Assembly (NCBI GenBank): GCA_037693485.1
Contig: CM075345.1
Coordinates: forward strand, 105,890,001 to 105,954,000
DNA: 64,000 nt
Origin: Kitagawia praeruptora
Taxonomy: Eukaryota > Streptophyta > Magnoliopsida > Apiales > Apiaceae
Direction: 5' to 3'
Under the pieces are notes generated by a model that saw nothing but the letters and a program-made list of their open reading frames with translations, made no database searches and was not told where the DNA came from. Position numbers and translations under genes: made by a program. Positions 21,896 through 34,700 of the stretch are shown one piece after another (position 1 is the stretch's first letter; the number at the start of each line of letters is the position of its first letter).

Positions 21896-23076
21896 TTATT
21901 ATCAAACCTGAGTCTACCACATCATCCAGTTAATTAATCATGTACCCAGTTAACCAATCAGAAAACTATGAATTATTTTAGAACCAATCATATGTCACTT
22001 CTAAATCATGGACCAATCAAATTAAAACAAATATGTTTCCTTATATAATTTAACTTACTATCTTTTAACCAAGGTTAAACCAATTAATCAATCATTCTAA
22101 ATATATTTAAAATTTGAATTATAATCCTACAAATCCGTTTCCTTATATAATTAGTTAACACTTCTAATTTAAATATAATAATAATTTTATTAAACATATC
22201 CATAAATAAGTATTTTTTAAATTAAAAAATATTTACTAGAAAATCACAATTTTAATTTGAAATCAATCACCATATGCTATTATATTTTTAAATTAAATTT
22301 CATAATTAATCATTCATTAATCAACCACTTTTTTTATTTAAAGTCAGTCACAATCATATTATCATACATTATAAATTTATTTTTATAATATATATTGTAC
22401 AATTATAATCAATATTAAATAATTATAATCTAACTTAACTAAAAAACTGAAAAAATCGGATTTAAAATCAGATTTTAAATAACTTGGATAAAATCCATAC
22501 CTTCAAAAAATTGATTTTTTTTATAAGTTCAAAAATATATTTATTCATAATTTGTTAATAAAATTAATTAATAAATGCATATAAGCCAACACTACAAAAT
22601 CGGATTTGAACAAATTTTAAATAGTTTGGATAAAATACATATCTTCAAAAACTCGATTTTTTTTAAATAGCTTGGATAGAATCCATATATTCAAAAACTC
22701 GATTTTTTGAAAGGTTCAAAAATATTTTTATTCACAATTTGTTAAAAAAATAATTAATAAAATCATATAAACGAACACTACATATATTTTAATTACTTTA
22801 ATTATTAAATATACGCTATAAGAGTATCATTATTGGTTAGTGAATAAATTACCAATCAAAAATTAAAATTATTTAAGAGGCAATCAGAATTTACTTCTAA
22901 ACTTTAAATCAATCATATACAAAAGTTTTATTATTTACCATGCTTATTATAATTTACTAATCGCGGTTATTGGATCTAGATTCTACGTTTCAACCAAGAC
23001 TAAACTCAAATCAAATCAAGTTACACTTAATAACAGTTAATTTTTATTTTTTTTCATATCAACTAACTAAACATGA
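21896..23076. other. AT-rich spacer with weak direct repeats
   Basis: A ~130-bp unit (CTTGGATA-AATCCATA, TTCAAAAACTCGATTTTTT, ATTCA-AATTTGTTAA) recurs about three times between 22475 and 22780. No gene is recognised. Composition resembles intergenic plant DNA. Confidence 0.45.
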
Positions 23077-23110
23077 CTAGATTATAGCCCGTGCTACGCA
23101 CACGGGTATT
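23077..23110 (-). mobile_element. Helitron 3' terminus (minus strand)
   Basis: The minus strand reads hairpin CCCGTGTGCGTAGCACGGG, then CTATAAT, CTAG (23080-23077) and target T. The element extends to the right; its 5' end (TC after an A) was not identified, so only the end is annotated. Confidence 0.75.
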
Positions 23111-25324
23111 TTAAAAATTATTTTATAATAATAAAGTAATAGTTTATGATTGAATAATAAAATTTTAAAAGAATAAATAATTCTTACAAACTAAAAAATA
23201 TAATTATTATATCAACTTAAACATTACAGGAATTCTAAGCCTCTTATTCCCTATTCCCCATGAGACCTAGCCAACTTTGATAAACAAAGTGTATGCATCA
23301 ATTCTCCTTATGGCTAAATCATATTAATTTCGGTTAAGGTACTACTTTATATCTTTTTGTTGTATTTTTTTTAAAAGGCAAAACTTATATTATGATATAG
23401 CTCCAATAGGAAGGAGCTAGATAGACAAAGCCTTTACATACTGGACATCAGGAAGAAAACAGGATCAAACCCACAACTGGACATCAGGAAGAAAACAGGA
23501 TCAAACCTACTACAGTACAAAACTACTAAAAGAACCATAAACTGCTATCACATATAAAACAATCAACAAGCAACTTAAAAAGGAACTTAAAACAATCAAT
23601 AATCTATTTTTTTACAGTGTTGGGTTGCCAATGTTATTCAGTGATTAATTAACAATTTTATTCTAAATACAATAATTATTTAATTTAAAAAATTATACAT
23701 TAATACATGAATCTATTATATTTATAATAGATATTTTGATATCTGAAACTCTCAATTCAAAATCATAAGATACAATTAAAATCATGAATTAAAAATTATT
23801 AACAATATAAAACTATTTACCACACTATTCTAAATACACATTCAAAATTATGTAAAGTATTAAATAATTCAATCATAAAAAAAGCTAGGATCAACCAATT
23901 AAAATATAAGAATTAATTTTAAACCAATCATCTTTTAACATTTTAATTACGAAAATTTTTAACTATGCAATAATTAATGAAAAAATAATTTGATCTCATA
24001 ATATAATCGAATTATTCAAAATATTAAATATACACTTAAATAGTACTATACATTATTTGGTGTATAAATTATCAATCAAAAAATAAAAAAAATATTACAG
24101 AGTCAATGAAAATATTGTTAGTGAATATTTCCATAATAAATTGGTCAATTTAGCACAAATTTTCTTATAAATCACTATTTATTTATAGATAATTAATTCA
24201 TCAATAAAAGGACATATGTCATTCACAAAAATAATTAAACCTGCAAAAATCATCAATAAAAGGGCATACAACATCTACAAAAACAATTAAAATTGAATAA
24301 ACACATAGTCAAATAGATCACTAATTTCATTTATCCAATCATTGAATAGATCTTCAATTATGGTACATCTCTAGCTTATATCAATAAATTATACAATCTT
24401 TTCGTCGAGATAATCTAACAATTCGTTATAAACATGAGAAATGTGTAAATCTGATTTGTCATAACGTATTCAAACAACCGACCAGAGCTGTGATTCTATA
24501 TTATCCAAATCAATGAACTAATATAACAAAATCTAATATATGGGTAGACAAAATTCACGAATAGGATATTAGGCTCTCAATAAAGAGAGATATTTATTGA
24601 AAGCCAAAGTAAATCAAGAAAAAGAAAATAAGGCTTATCATTTACAAGGAGATATTACAAAATCTAATATTTTGGTAGATAAAATCCACCAACGGGCAAC
24701 GAGGTACTAGATTCTCAATGATATATTTATTGAAAAATAAAGATAAATCAAGAAAAAAATTCAAAAAAAAAAACTTAAAAAACTAATATCAGCTCCTAAA
24801 CTTTAGTTTAGCATTTCTTGGGAAAGATGGAGAGAGAGAGAGAGCAGCAGCAGCTACAGTTTTTGTTATAAAAATTATTAATAATGATAAATAAAAATGG
24901 CATACACTTAAAATATATATTGTTTTTAATAAAAGGGTGCCTTTTTGAATTTTGTATTCTTGAATTAAAGTAATAGTATCAATTCTCATATCTTAACCTA
25001 AGAGCATATATTGAATTTACTTGGTTGGTTGATTATATTTTTTTTATATTAACAAAGCATAAAATATGGCTAAGTAAACTAAATAACTTGGTAGAAAGAT
25101 TCTACAAGAAGAGAGATATTTGTTAACGAGAAATAAGAAAAAATAAAAAGGAGGGTTAAAAGGAGGGTTTCATTTTGTTTGGCAGACTTTACACCATGCA
25201 TGCTACTCTTAGTTTTGTTTTGTAACATCTCAATGTTGTTCTAAGACATATAATTATATATTTACATAACTTGGATACATAGTAATATTTCATGTAATTG
25301 ACATATTTTTTCTATTCGCGTATT
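23111..25324. other. AT-rich DNA, probably Helitron interior
   Basis: No coding frame is recognised. A 32-bp stretch beginning ACTGGACATCAGGAAG is duplicated in tandem near 23435-23505. Related AT-rich blocks recur around 24535-24620 and 24655-24760 (TTTATTGAAA, AAATCAAGAAAAA). A short GA run, (GA)n then GCAGCAGCAG, lies at 24826-24855. Confidence 0.4.
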
Positions 25325-25760
25325 TCATTTAATTTCGTGTACACGAAAAAATTTGTGTAATTTAGGGTCATTTTGTGTTCTAATTTCGGGTACACGATTT
25401 AATATAATGTCATTTTCGTTAAAGACCCTAAAGTACATGACATGAATGTACAAAATGATTTGTCAGGTCTACATAAGCTATTTCTTCTTATATATGTCGG
25501 AAAAATATACTCACTGTCAAAGGAAATTGAATTTCATGTTATTTATTTAATTTCGTGTACACGAAAAAATTAGTGTAATTTAGGGTCATTTTGTATTCTA
25601 ATTTCGGGTACACGATTTAATATCATGTCATTTTCGTTAAAGACCCTAAAGTACATGACATGAATGTACAAAATGATTTGTCAGGTCTACATAAGCTATT
25701 TCTTCTTATATATGTCGGAAAAATATACTCACTGTCAAAGGAAATCGAATTTCATGTTAT
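25325..25760. repeat. 218-bp tandem duplication with a CGTGTACACG palindrome
   Basis: Two nearly identical copies are adjacent: landmark AATTTCGTGTACACGAAAAA starts at 25331 and 25549, a period of 218 bp. Each copy has CGTGTACACG, a second CGGGTACACGA, and the pair TTTAGGGTCATTT / AAAGACCCTAAA that can pair. Only a few differences were seen, so the duplication is recent. Confidence 0.92.
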
Positions 25761-26744
25761 TTAACCCAAAATCTAAATTACAAGGACACATATGTAATAA
25801 TGTGATTATGTGTTTATATATTACACACTTGATTTCAATTTTATGGACATTAACTTATTTTCACAAGTTAGTAAAATGAAAAAAAATAGGTGATACTCAT
25901 TTTCATATGTCTTATTTTAAGAATTAAAGAAAACAAAAATTTATTATTCCATATTTTACTAGAAAAGAATATAAAAATCAAAATACAAACTTCCAAACTG
26001 AAAATGCACATTTTAAGTTGTCTTTACAAATAAAGTAAGTGCAATAACCATAAAATCTAACAATCATATGTTACTCCAAGAGCGCGATATATTAAATTTG
26101 TCTGGTTAGTTGATAATATTTTTTTATAGTAAATCAATTCATTAATAATAGGACATATAATTTGTAAAAATGATATTGAACAATCACATAGCAAACTAGA
26201 TTAGATGAAAGTTTCTATTGTTATAATTACGTTCGTTTCATCTATCTTGCACAGTAGACATCCTTTCTCATATGACTGAAACATGCAATCTTTTTTTGAT
26301 AGACAGTCTAATGATTTATTGGAGTCGTGAAGATTAAGTTTCTATATATTTTTTAAATGTTATCGAAAAATTTACCATGACCATACAAATATTTTCAATG
26401 AATTAGTATAATAAATATTTTAAGGATTCGATATTGAATAAATATACCGAATTCTCATAATATGGGTGAAAAAATTGTTAACATGATACGTAGAAATATT
26501 CTCTAAAAAAGAGAGAAATAAAATGAAAGCTAAATTTTAAAAAAAACAATAAAGATGGATTTTGAACTTTTCAACGCGGGTTGTATTTGTTTTGATGATT
26601 GGTTCATAATATTAATATTAATTCAATTGGTATGAATTCACAGATAAGTAATTTTATACTTACGTTAATTAACATTTCAATAAAATTAAATATTTTTCTA
26701 AATAAAAATTAAAATAATATATTTATATTAATTTATTAATACAA
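25761..26744. other. AT-rich DNA upstream of a Helitron end
   Basis: No gene is recognised. A stretch near 26076-26160 is a diverged copy of 24995-25080 (shared GGTTAGTTGAT, ATATTTTTTTATA), indicating an old direct duplication within the putative Helitron. Confidence 0.4.
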
Positions 26745-26780
26745 TTTATCGGTCGGTGCGTAGCACGGGTAGAACGCTAG
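26745..26780 (+). mobile_element. Helitron 3' terminus (plus strand)
   Basis: Stem GGTGCGTAGCACG (about 26754-26766), spacer GGTAGAACG, CTAG (26777-26780), then target T within an AT run. The matching 5' end was not located to the left. Confidence 0.65.
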
Positions 26781-26782
26781 TA

Positions 26783-27106
26783 TATATATATATATATAGG
26801 TTTTTGCTCAAATACAAACCAATCCTTAAATACAAACTACAAACTAACATAAAATATTTTATATTTCATTTATTCTAATGGCCCCGCCAGGGGCACCTTT
26901 ACAAAAAATGTTTTAAATTTCTTGGCTCCATTCAGTAAAAAAATATATATATATTGTTCACTGCTGACGTCACTGCCACATCAGCAGTGAACAGTAACTT
27001 ATTTTTTTGCTGAATGGAGCCAAGAATTTTAGACATCTTGCATGAAATGTTGGATTAGTGTTTAGTTTGTAGTTTGTAGTTAATTTTAGTTTGTAGTGGA
27101 GTAGGA
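26783..27106. mobile_element. Hairpin MITE between AT runs
   Basis: Outer parts carry opposed copies of ACAAACTACAAACTAA and its complement. A strong inner hairpin at 26915-27030 pairs CTTGGCTCCATTCAG with CTGAATGGAGCCAAG, and TTCACTGCTGA with TCAGCAGTGAA. The GC-rich word GGCCCCGCCAGGGGC is at 26881-26895. (AT)n borders both sides. No coding capacity. Confidence 0.7.

Positions 27107-27162
<56 letters not shown>
27107..27162. repeat. (AT)n microsatellite
   Basis: Uninterrupted AT dinucleotides over about 45 bp, then ACAC and a short AT tail. The 60-residue Tyr-Ile frames across it are translation of the repeat. Confidence 0.95.
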
Positions 27163-27163
<1 letters not shown>

Positions 27164-27179
27164 TATAGAGTAAGGCTCT
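27163..27179. mobile_element. Left scrap of a MITE split by the Tat retrotransposon
   Basis: TAGAGTAAGGCTCT continues at 46226 after removal of the retrotransposon. The rejoined terminal repeat matches the right end at about 46595-46630. GCTCT (27175-27179) is the target duplication. Confidence 0.8.
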
Positions 27180-27698
27180 TGATGTGGGTTAAAAATAAGC
27201 CCTAAAGACATATTTAATGTGGCATTAATTAGGCCCAATATGGTCAAAACGTGGGGCCCATTAAATGGGCCCAAATCATATTTATAATATTAATTTCGTA
27301 ATTAATATTAAGGGTAATAACCAGCTCAGCAATAAGAGTCAAATAAGGATATTACTCCTGCCTGACTTAGCCTCCAAGGCACCTACTTCCACAAGAAAAC
27401 TGATTCCTGCAAGGAAGGACTTTAGAACCTTCCTCAAGGCGGTGACTTGCCCACCAAGTCACCTAATTCTACCACGACTCTAGGGCTTCTCAGCCTATAT
27501 AAAGGGTCTGACCCCTCATTCTCAGAACTACATTTTTGGCTTGATCTTTGATATTCATCAAAGTACGTAGGCATCATGTAAGGGCAGATTCAGCCACAAG
27601 CACGAGAGCAGCCATTAAAGCACGAAGCTCACACACCCTAGCATTAAATACAGCAAACCCTAGCCGCAATCTAATAACCTAGTTTTTATTCCACAACA
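27180..27698 (+). repeat. 5' LTR of the Tat element
   Basis: 519 bp, ends TG...CA. A TATATAAAGGG box lies at 27496-27506, a plausible promoter with transcription start some 30 bp downstream. Matched by 45707-46225. Confidence 0.93.
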
Positions 27699-27700
27699 TT

Positions 27701-27716
27701 TGGCGCCGTCTGTGGG
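27701..27716 (+). promoter_or_regulatory. Primer-binding site of the Tat element
   Basis: TGGCGCCGTCTGTGGG starts two bases inside the 5' LTR. This motif is common behind the 5' LTR of Tat-type elements and would pair with a tRNA 3' end; which tRNA I do not assert. Confidence 0.8.
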
Positions 27717-27731
27717 AAGAAGACATCAACC

Positions 27732-27802
27732 ATGGTTCAAACACGAAGGACACCAACAATTACTGAGCCTCTGCCACTCAGTTCTGCACCGCCCACTACG
27801 GA
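27732..27802 (+). pseudogene. Start of Tat gag, cut by the Athila insertion
   Basis: ATG at 27732 opens MVQTRRTPTITEPLPL and 23 codons plus two bases up to the insertion point. The frame resumes at 38581 and stays in phase. The cut is inside an Asp codon. ACGGA at 27798-27802 is the Athila target duplication. Confidence 0.85.
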
Positions 27803-29072
27803 TGATGTGTTAAATTATGTCTAACCGCAAGCGCACGGTATCAATTGTAGTAGATACTAGCAAATACGGGTCGATTCCTCAAGGAGACAGTTTCAATTTC
27901 AATTCAACTATTATCAATTGTTTCTAGTCACAAACGATTATTAGAGAATTTTATTAACTACTAAAACAAATTTAACAAAGGTTTTAAATCAATTAATTAA
28001 GGGATCTAGGGCAATTCAGGTTCACCATGTTTACACCAAACAAATCACAAAAGTATAGCTTTTCAATGGGATAAAGTAATTAAAGCAATAGTTAATCTTT
28101 TTCAAGCATTAACACTCTCAGAAATCCGATGATGTTTCCACAATCACCTTCAATTCCGCTAATTGTATGTAAGCCTCTAGTAGTAAAATCTTTCGATCTA
28201 TTACTCCTATTGCAATCGATTAATCCATGGTATTGCGCAATTACACAAATTAAGAATTATAACATATCAATCAGAATTACTCTCTACCCATCAATTTAAT
28301 AATCAAATTAAGCCCAAATCATGGTGCAAACATGGCTCCCCTTAATACCCTAGAATTAAACTACTCACTCATACTATGATTAAGAACAACAAAAATAATG
28401 AAGAAAGCCATATAAAACATATAATAATAAACAAGATGAGATAAAGAATACCTTAAACTTTGTATTAACGAAGAACAATGAAGATCCAAATTAAACCAAG
28501 TGCTTACAATTGAAGAGATGAAGAGCAAAGAATAAGAACCCTAGCTTTTGTAAAAAAAAAACACCACGTCCCTCTCTCCTCCTCACGTTCTAAATAATTA
28601 AAAACTAATGATAAAATCTGATTTCTATCTCCTAATAAAGGTATTTTTAATATTCTAATAAATTTACAAAAAGATATCCATAATTGAATAGGATTTTCTT
28701 GTAAAATTCGTAACTTCTTTTTCTCCTCTGTTTCTGGGCTCTTCCAACTGGATTTTGCTTACTGGACCACCTCTGAATTAAAGATAATTCCACAAGCTTC
28801 GCGTGGACAGTAAGATCGTCAAATTCTGACTTCTGGAACTCAAGATACGGCCCAGACAGTGTTAGACAGCCCGTGTAGCCCAATAATACGAATTTTCTCC
28901 TATTTTATCTCCAAAATAGCTCTTTTTGCTCCAAATCCTTCCAAGTCATGAATTCTTTATTTCCTACAATAAAACAATCAAATCTATTAAATAAAAAAAT
29001 CCAAATCAATGCAAAACACAATAAATATGAGAATAAAATCATCTAAAATATATATAAAAATATATTCTATCA
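27803..29072 (-). repeat. 3' LTR of the Athila element
   Basis: 1,270 bp. It starts TGATGTGTTAAATTATG and ends TTCTATCA on the plus strand. Differences from the other LTR are mainly C/T and G/A changes and homopolymer length changes. Confidence 0.95.
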
Positions 29073-29084
29073 AACATCCCCACA
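29073..29084 (-). promoter_or_regulatory. Polypurine tract of the Athila element
   Basis: Minus strand reads AGTGTGGGGATGTT directly before the 3' LTR. Confidence 0.8.
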
Positions 29085-31384
29085 CTAAGCATTTGCACGT
29101 CCTCGGGCAAATAAGTGAAATAAAAACTAAGTCCTAACAAACATCACTTTCGTAGATGAAACGATTGCATTGAGCATATGCAACAAGCCGTTAAACCCCT
29201 AGGCAGCCCTAGTAGGACGAGTGTTGTCTCGTGAGGGTTTATAGTGAATATACCCACAAAATTCATCTAACCATGCAAAAGATCAATGCTAACACAAAAC
29301 CACACATACAAGTCCTCTCATACCACATCAACTTAAGAATCAAAGCAAACATACGATGTCTTGGTGTCGAAAGTGCAAGTATTCACGTAGTCTACTCAAC
29401 CAACATGCAGAAGGTCATAAAAATTCATGTCAAGTGTAAAAATTGTTGGTAATCATGCTAAGCCCACAAGAAATACATCTTTAAGTCTAAACCCGGGATC
29501 TCCTATGCCAAAACAAGTAATAACTCACCTTTCACTCAAGAACAAGGTTAAGTGTATCACTCAATTCCAACAAAATCATAAACACAACTTGACACTCGCA
29601 ATCAATCTCACTCTCAACAGAACATACATCACTGATGACAATCAAAAGGTCTTTATTCGGGTTGTAGCATGGGCTAGGGACCAGGTATGTCAAGTAAAGC
29701 TAAAACAGGTTAAATGTCAAAAGCTAGTACCCAACAATAATCATTATTCAATTCTCTTTCTATTAAAACAAATACTTCCCCACACTTGGATTTTTCAATA
29801 ACCCTTACATAATAACTTGACTAGTCGAATGAAGAAGGATCATACAAACATAAGAATGCTCTCAAAATTTATTTTTTTGTCTCTCTTTTTTTCTATTTTT
29901 TTTCTTTTTTTTTTCTGAGAGCTAAGGAATAAGCACAATGATCCATAGATATTTTTATGAATTTCGACTAGCAAGCATAAACCTAAAATCAATATTCCCC
30001 AAAATCAATAAAACCCCCCCTTTTGCACACCTTATTACTCCCTTAAGCACGATGCTAGCCCTTGACAATTTAGGATCAAAAATTACTGTAAGGCCAATAC
30101 AAGAAAAGGATATAGGCAAGTAACGTAGTGTGTCACCGAAAGAATAGGATTAGGCTCAAAGGGTTAACTAATTGATCATGTATAAATGGTTTTGAATTAT
30201 GGGAAATATGAGGTTATACCTAATTGCCTTTATCATCTTATCATCAATTAATGTCATGCATTTCAAGAAAGATCTCAAGTAAGTTCTAGCAATGTAAACA
30301 ACATGTGGACACTCAAGCAAACGAAAAATCATGCAAAAGATATGCATATAGGCTAAAAACTCACTTGGTGTGACAAAACATAATCAATCCCAAGTAACAA
30401 GACTCTCTAACGCACCTACTTGTACTCAAAACATGGAAACCAAGTCATCTTGCACATATTCATGTCATTCTAATCACTTACAACATCCAATTAAGTCTAC
30501 CAGCTTCAACTTGCTAGTGTAAGTGTGTGCACAAGAACAAAGCATGTCACTTCTCATACAAAAGCGTCAAGAACACAAGAATTCTACGCATGCATGGGTG
30601 TATCAAGCAAAATACAACAACTAATCAAATTGCATGGCTAGAATTATTTTTGGTATTTTTAATTTTTTAATTTTTTGGATTTTTAAATTTATATTTTTTT
30701 TTTGGATTTTTTTTTTAAACATTGAGAACTCATCCCCACACTTAAGCGGTTCATTATCCCCAATGAACTAATGAACAAGATACAAAACTACAACTAAAAA
30801 CAAAATAAAACTACACTAAAAAGAAAAGAAAGAAAACTCCCCTGGAATCAAGGTGTCGGGTGTGAAAACCACCCCTCATTCGCTTAGGAGCCACCCACTC
30901 ACCACCAACAACCACCAAGAAATATCCCACCAAAAACCACCAAGCAATATCACTCCAAAAATACCCAATTAACAAGAATAATACAAAACCCCCAATTGAC
31001 AAGAACACAAATTCGTAATAAAAATAAAATTAGAGAAAAAGATTTACCCAAAACGAATCGAAGAGGTGAACTTGCAATTAATTCCTCTTTAGAATTGAAT
31101 TTTTAGAGATGTAGAGGATGAAGAGAATGAATTGGGTGTGTATGTATGGGTATATATAGATAATGGAGTGATAGGATGGATTTAAGAATTTTAATGTGAA
31201 AAGAAAAAATTTGGGTGGGATTTGAAATTTGATATAGGATAGAAATAGGATTTAATGAATAAAAGAAAAAAAAATTAGAATGGATATAGGTTTAGAATTT
31301 TTAAGGAGAGATGAGAGGTTTTGGAATTGAAATAGGAAAAGAATTAGGTAAAATAGGGGTATAAATAGAATGGGATGTGAAAAG

Positions 31385-31418
<34 letters not shown>

Positions 31419-31721
31419 AGCTGAACATACTTCGGAATACACTGCAGGAGAAACACTCAGCGCGCGCGTGAGCAGCAAACTGCCCCAATCACAGTTGCGC
31501 AGGCGCAACCTGCGCCACAACCCCGTAAACTGCCCCTACTCCAGTAACGCAGGCGCAGCCTGCGTTACGCAGGCACAACCTGCCCCAATTGCAGAAACGC
31601 AGGCGCAACCTGCGTTACACACATTTTTTTTTAAGAATAGAAGGAATAATGTACACAACAAGGCTTGGGTTGCCTCCCAAGAAGCGCTTTTGTTTAACGT
31701 CGTTGGCTCGACTCAGCTGGT
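29085..31721 (-). other. Athila 3' non-coding region
   Basis: 2.6 kb between the stop of pol and the polypurine tract. No minus-strand frame longer than about 65 codons is present, so no env-like gene remains. The phrase CCCCACACTT recurs near 29083, 29775 and 30734, and a T-rich/A-rich patch lies at 30645-30725. An (AT)n run is at 31389-31415, followed by a palindrome cluster. Confidence 0.75.
31480..31620. repeat. Cluster of CGCAGG palindromes in the Athila 3' region
   Basis: Four to five units of the type AACGCAGGCGCAACCTGCGTT broken into stems CGCAGG and CCTGCG around a GCGCAA or GCGCAG loop (31496-31516, 31546-31566, 31569-31585, 31596-31616). This GC-rich patch stands out in AT-rich surroundings and directly follows an (AT)n run. 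Confidence 0.85.
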
Positions 31722-34700
31722 TCATATCTCCGTGGAGGGGTTGTCGAGATAAATCACTTCCATCTTTCCTACGAATGCACCATCCACATATAATTTAAGG
31801 CGTTGACCGTTGACCTTAAATTTTGTTCCATCTCGTCCCATAACTTCAATAGCACCATAAAATTTGACATCGGTGACAGTAAAAGGTCCGGACCATCTTG
31901 ATTTGAGCTTCCCCGGAAAAAGTCGAAGTCTGGAATTGAACAACAACACCTTGTCACCAACCTGAAAATCTCTTCTCTGAATCATCTTGTCATGCATCTT
32001 CTTCGTTCTCTCCTTGTAAAGCTGAGAATTGTCATAAGCATCAAAATGAAGCTCATCTAACTCATTAAGTTGAAGAAGTCTCGCTTGCCCCGCAGCCTTC
32101 AAATCCATGTTGAGTTCTTTTATTGCCCAAAAAGCGCGATGTTCCAATTCCACTGGCAAGTGACATGCTTTGCCATAAACCAACCGGTAGGGAGTGGTTC
32201 CTATAGGTGTTTTATATGTCGTCCGATAAGCCCACAAAGCATCATCCAGCTTCAAGTACCAATCTTTTCTAGACTTTGCCACCATCTTCTCCAAAATGCT
32301 TTTGATTTGTCGATTGGAAACCTCCACTTGGCCACTTGTTTGGGGGTGATATGCAAGAGCAACCTTGTGAGTAACACCATAATTCTTCAATAAAGTTTCG
32401 AACTATCGTTGGCGAAAATGAGAACCACCATCACTTATCACTGTTCGAGGAACTCCAAAACGAGGGAAGATGATATTTTTAAAGAGCTTCATAGCGACCT
32501 TGGAATCATTGGTTACCGTTCCAACAGCTTCAACCCACTTGGACACATAATCAACAGCAACTAAGATGTATCTCATCCCACAAGAACTTAGGAAGGGTCC
32601 CATAAAATCAACACCCCATACGTCAAATATCTCGACCTCAAGAATACCGGTTTGAGGCATCTCATGGCGTTTAGAAATATTATCCGTCCTTTGACATGCA
32701 TCACAAGCCAAACAGAAAGCACGAGCATCCTTAAATAGAGACGGCCAAAAGAACCCGGATTGAAGTACCTTAGCAGCAGTTTTTGAAGGACCATGGTGGC
32801 CTCCACATGCGAGAGAATGACAATGCTTGAGAATGTCATGTACTTCAAACTCAGGGACACATCTATGAAAGATTCCATCAGCACACTTGCGATACAAGAA
32901 AGGGTCATCCCAAAAATATTGTTTAGCATCATGATAAAACCTCTTTCTTTACTGATAAGTCAATTCTGGAGGGTGAGATCCACTAACACAGAAATTTGCA
33001 AAATCTGCATACCATGGAGTTTGAGTAGCAACCGAAAATAAGTGATCATCTGGAAAAGAATCGTCAATAAGAGTGTTTGACGCAATATCAGATTTGAAAC
33101 GCAACCGTGAAAGATGATCCGCAACTACATTCTCAGCACCCTTCTTGTCTTTGATTTCCAAGTCAAATTCTTGGAGTAACAGAATCCAACGAATAAGCCT
33201 TGGCTTTGCTTCCTTTTTTGCCAACAGATATTTAAGTGCTGAATGATCAGTGTGAACAATGACTTTGGAGCCAATGAGATATGCTCGGAATTTGTAAAGA
33301 GCGTAGACCACAGCTAGAAGTTCCTTCTCAGTCGTAGCATAATTAACTTGAGCTGCATCCAAGGTTTTACTTGCATAGTAGATGGCGTGCAATACCTTGT
33401 CTTTCCTTTGACCGAGAACTGCTCCAACAGCATAATCACTTGCATCACACATGATTTCAAATGGAAGATTCCAATCTGGAGATTGAATTATTGGTGCACT
33501 TATCAAAGCTTCCTTAATCCTGTTAAAAGACTCCAAACAAGCGTCAGTAAACACAAAGGTGGCATCCTTAAGCAACAATTGAGTGAGGGGTTTTGCAATT
33601 TTTGAAAAATCTTTTATAAAACGAAGATAAAAACCCGCATGACCAAGGAAACTCCTCACTCCCTTGACATTAACAGGAGGAGGAAGTTTCTCAATCACCT
33701 CAATTTTTGCTTTGTCAACTTGGATGCCACGTTCAGAAATCAAGTGACCAAGTACCACTCCTTCATTGACCATGAAGTGGCACTTTTCCCAATTCAAAAC
33801 CAAATTCACCTCTTCACAACGTTTAAGCACTTTAGAAAGATTATGCAGACATACATCAAAATTAGACCCATAAACACTGAAATCATCCATAAATACTTCC
33901 ATGATAGACTCTATGAAATCTGAAAATATGGCAGTCATGCAACGCTGAAAAGTAGCAGGGGCATTGCACAATCCAAAAGGCACTCTACGATATGCAAAAG
34001 TACAATATGGGCAAGTAAATGTAGTCTTTTCTTGGTCATCAGGATGTATAGGGATCTGAAAGAACCCTGAATATCCGTCTAAATAGCAAAAGTACTTATG
34101 CTTAGCAATTCTTTCTAACATCTGATCAATGAAAGGGAGAGGGTAATGGTCTTTTCTAGTAGCAGTGTTTAACTTATGGTAATCAATGCACATTCGCCAA
34201 CCAGTGACAATTCGAGTGGGAATTAATTCATCTTTTTCATTTTTAATTATCGTTGTTCCTACTTTCTTAGGGACTACTTGAACTGGGCTTACCCATTTAG
34301 AATCAGAAATCGGGTAAATGATGCCCGCATCTAACAACTTCAAAACTTCTTTTTTAACAACCTCTTGCATGTTAAGGTTCAAGCGACGTTGTCCCTGTAT
34401 GCAAGGCTTATGGTCATCATCTAAGTGAATTCTATGCAGGCAAAAATCTGGGCTAATCCCTGTAAGATCATCAATACTATACCCTATAGCTTTTCTATGC
34501 GCACGTAAAATAGTAAGAAGCTTAAAAACTTGGCTATCATCAAGACTAGAGCTAACAATCACAGGACAAGTCTTTTCATCATCAAGAAACACATATTTAA
34601 GATTAGATGGCAAAGACTTTAACTCTAACTTGTTTACCTGAGGTTGACCACAAGAAGTGTTAGTGTTGGTTACCTCACAATTCGGATCAGCTACACCATC

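Noticed and set aside
26970..27274. Tyr-Ile-rich frames
   Set aside because: Translations of (AT)n microsatellites, also seen at 46582-46767, 49261-49621 and 62431-62703.
29231..30123. Plus-strand frames of 60-124 codons in the Athila 3' region, considered as an env-like gene
   Set aside because: They are on the wrong strand for the element, short, and without a signal peptide or membrane segment.
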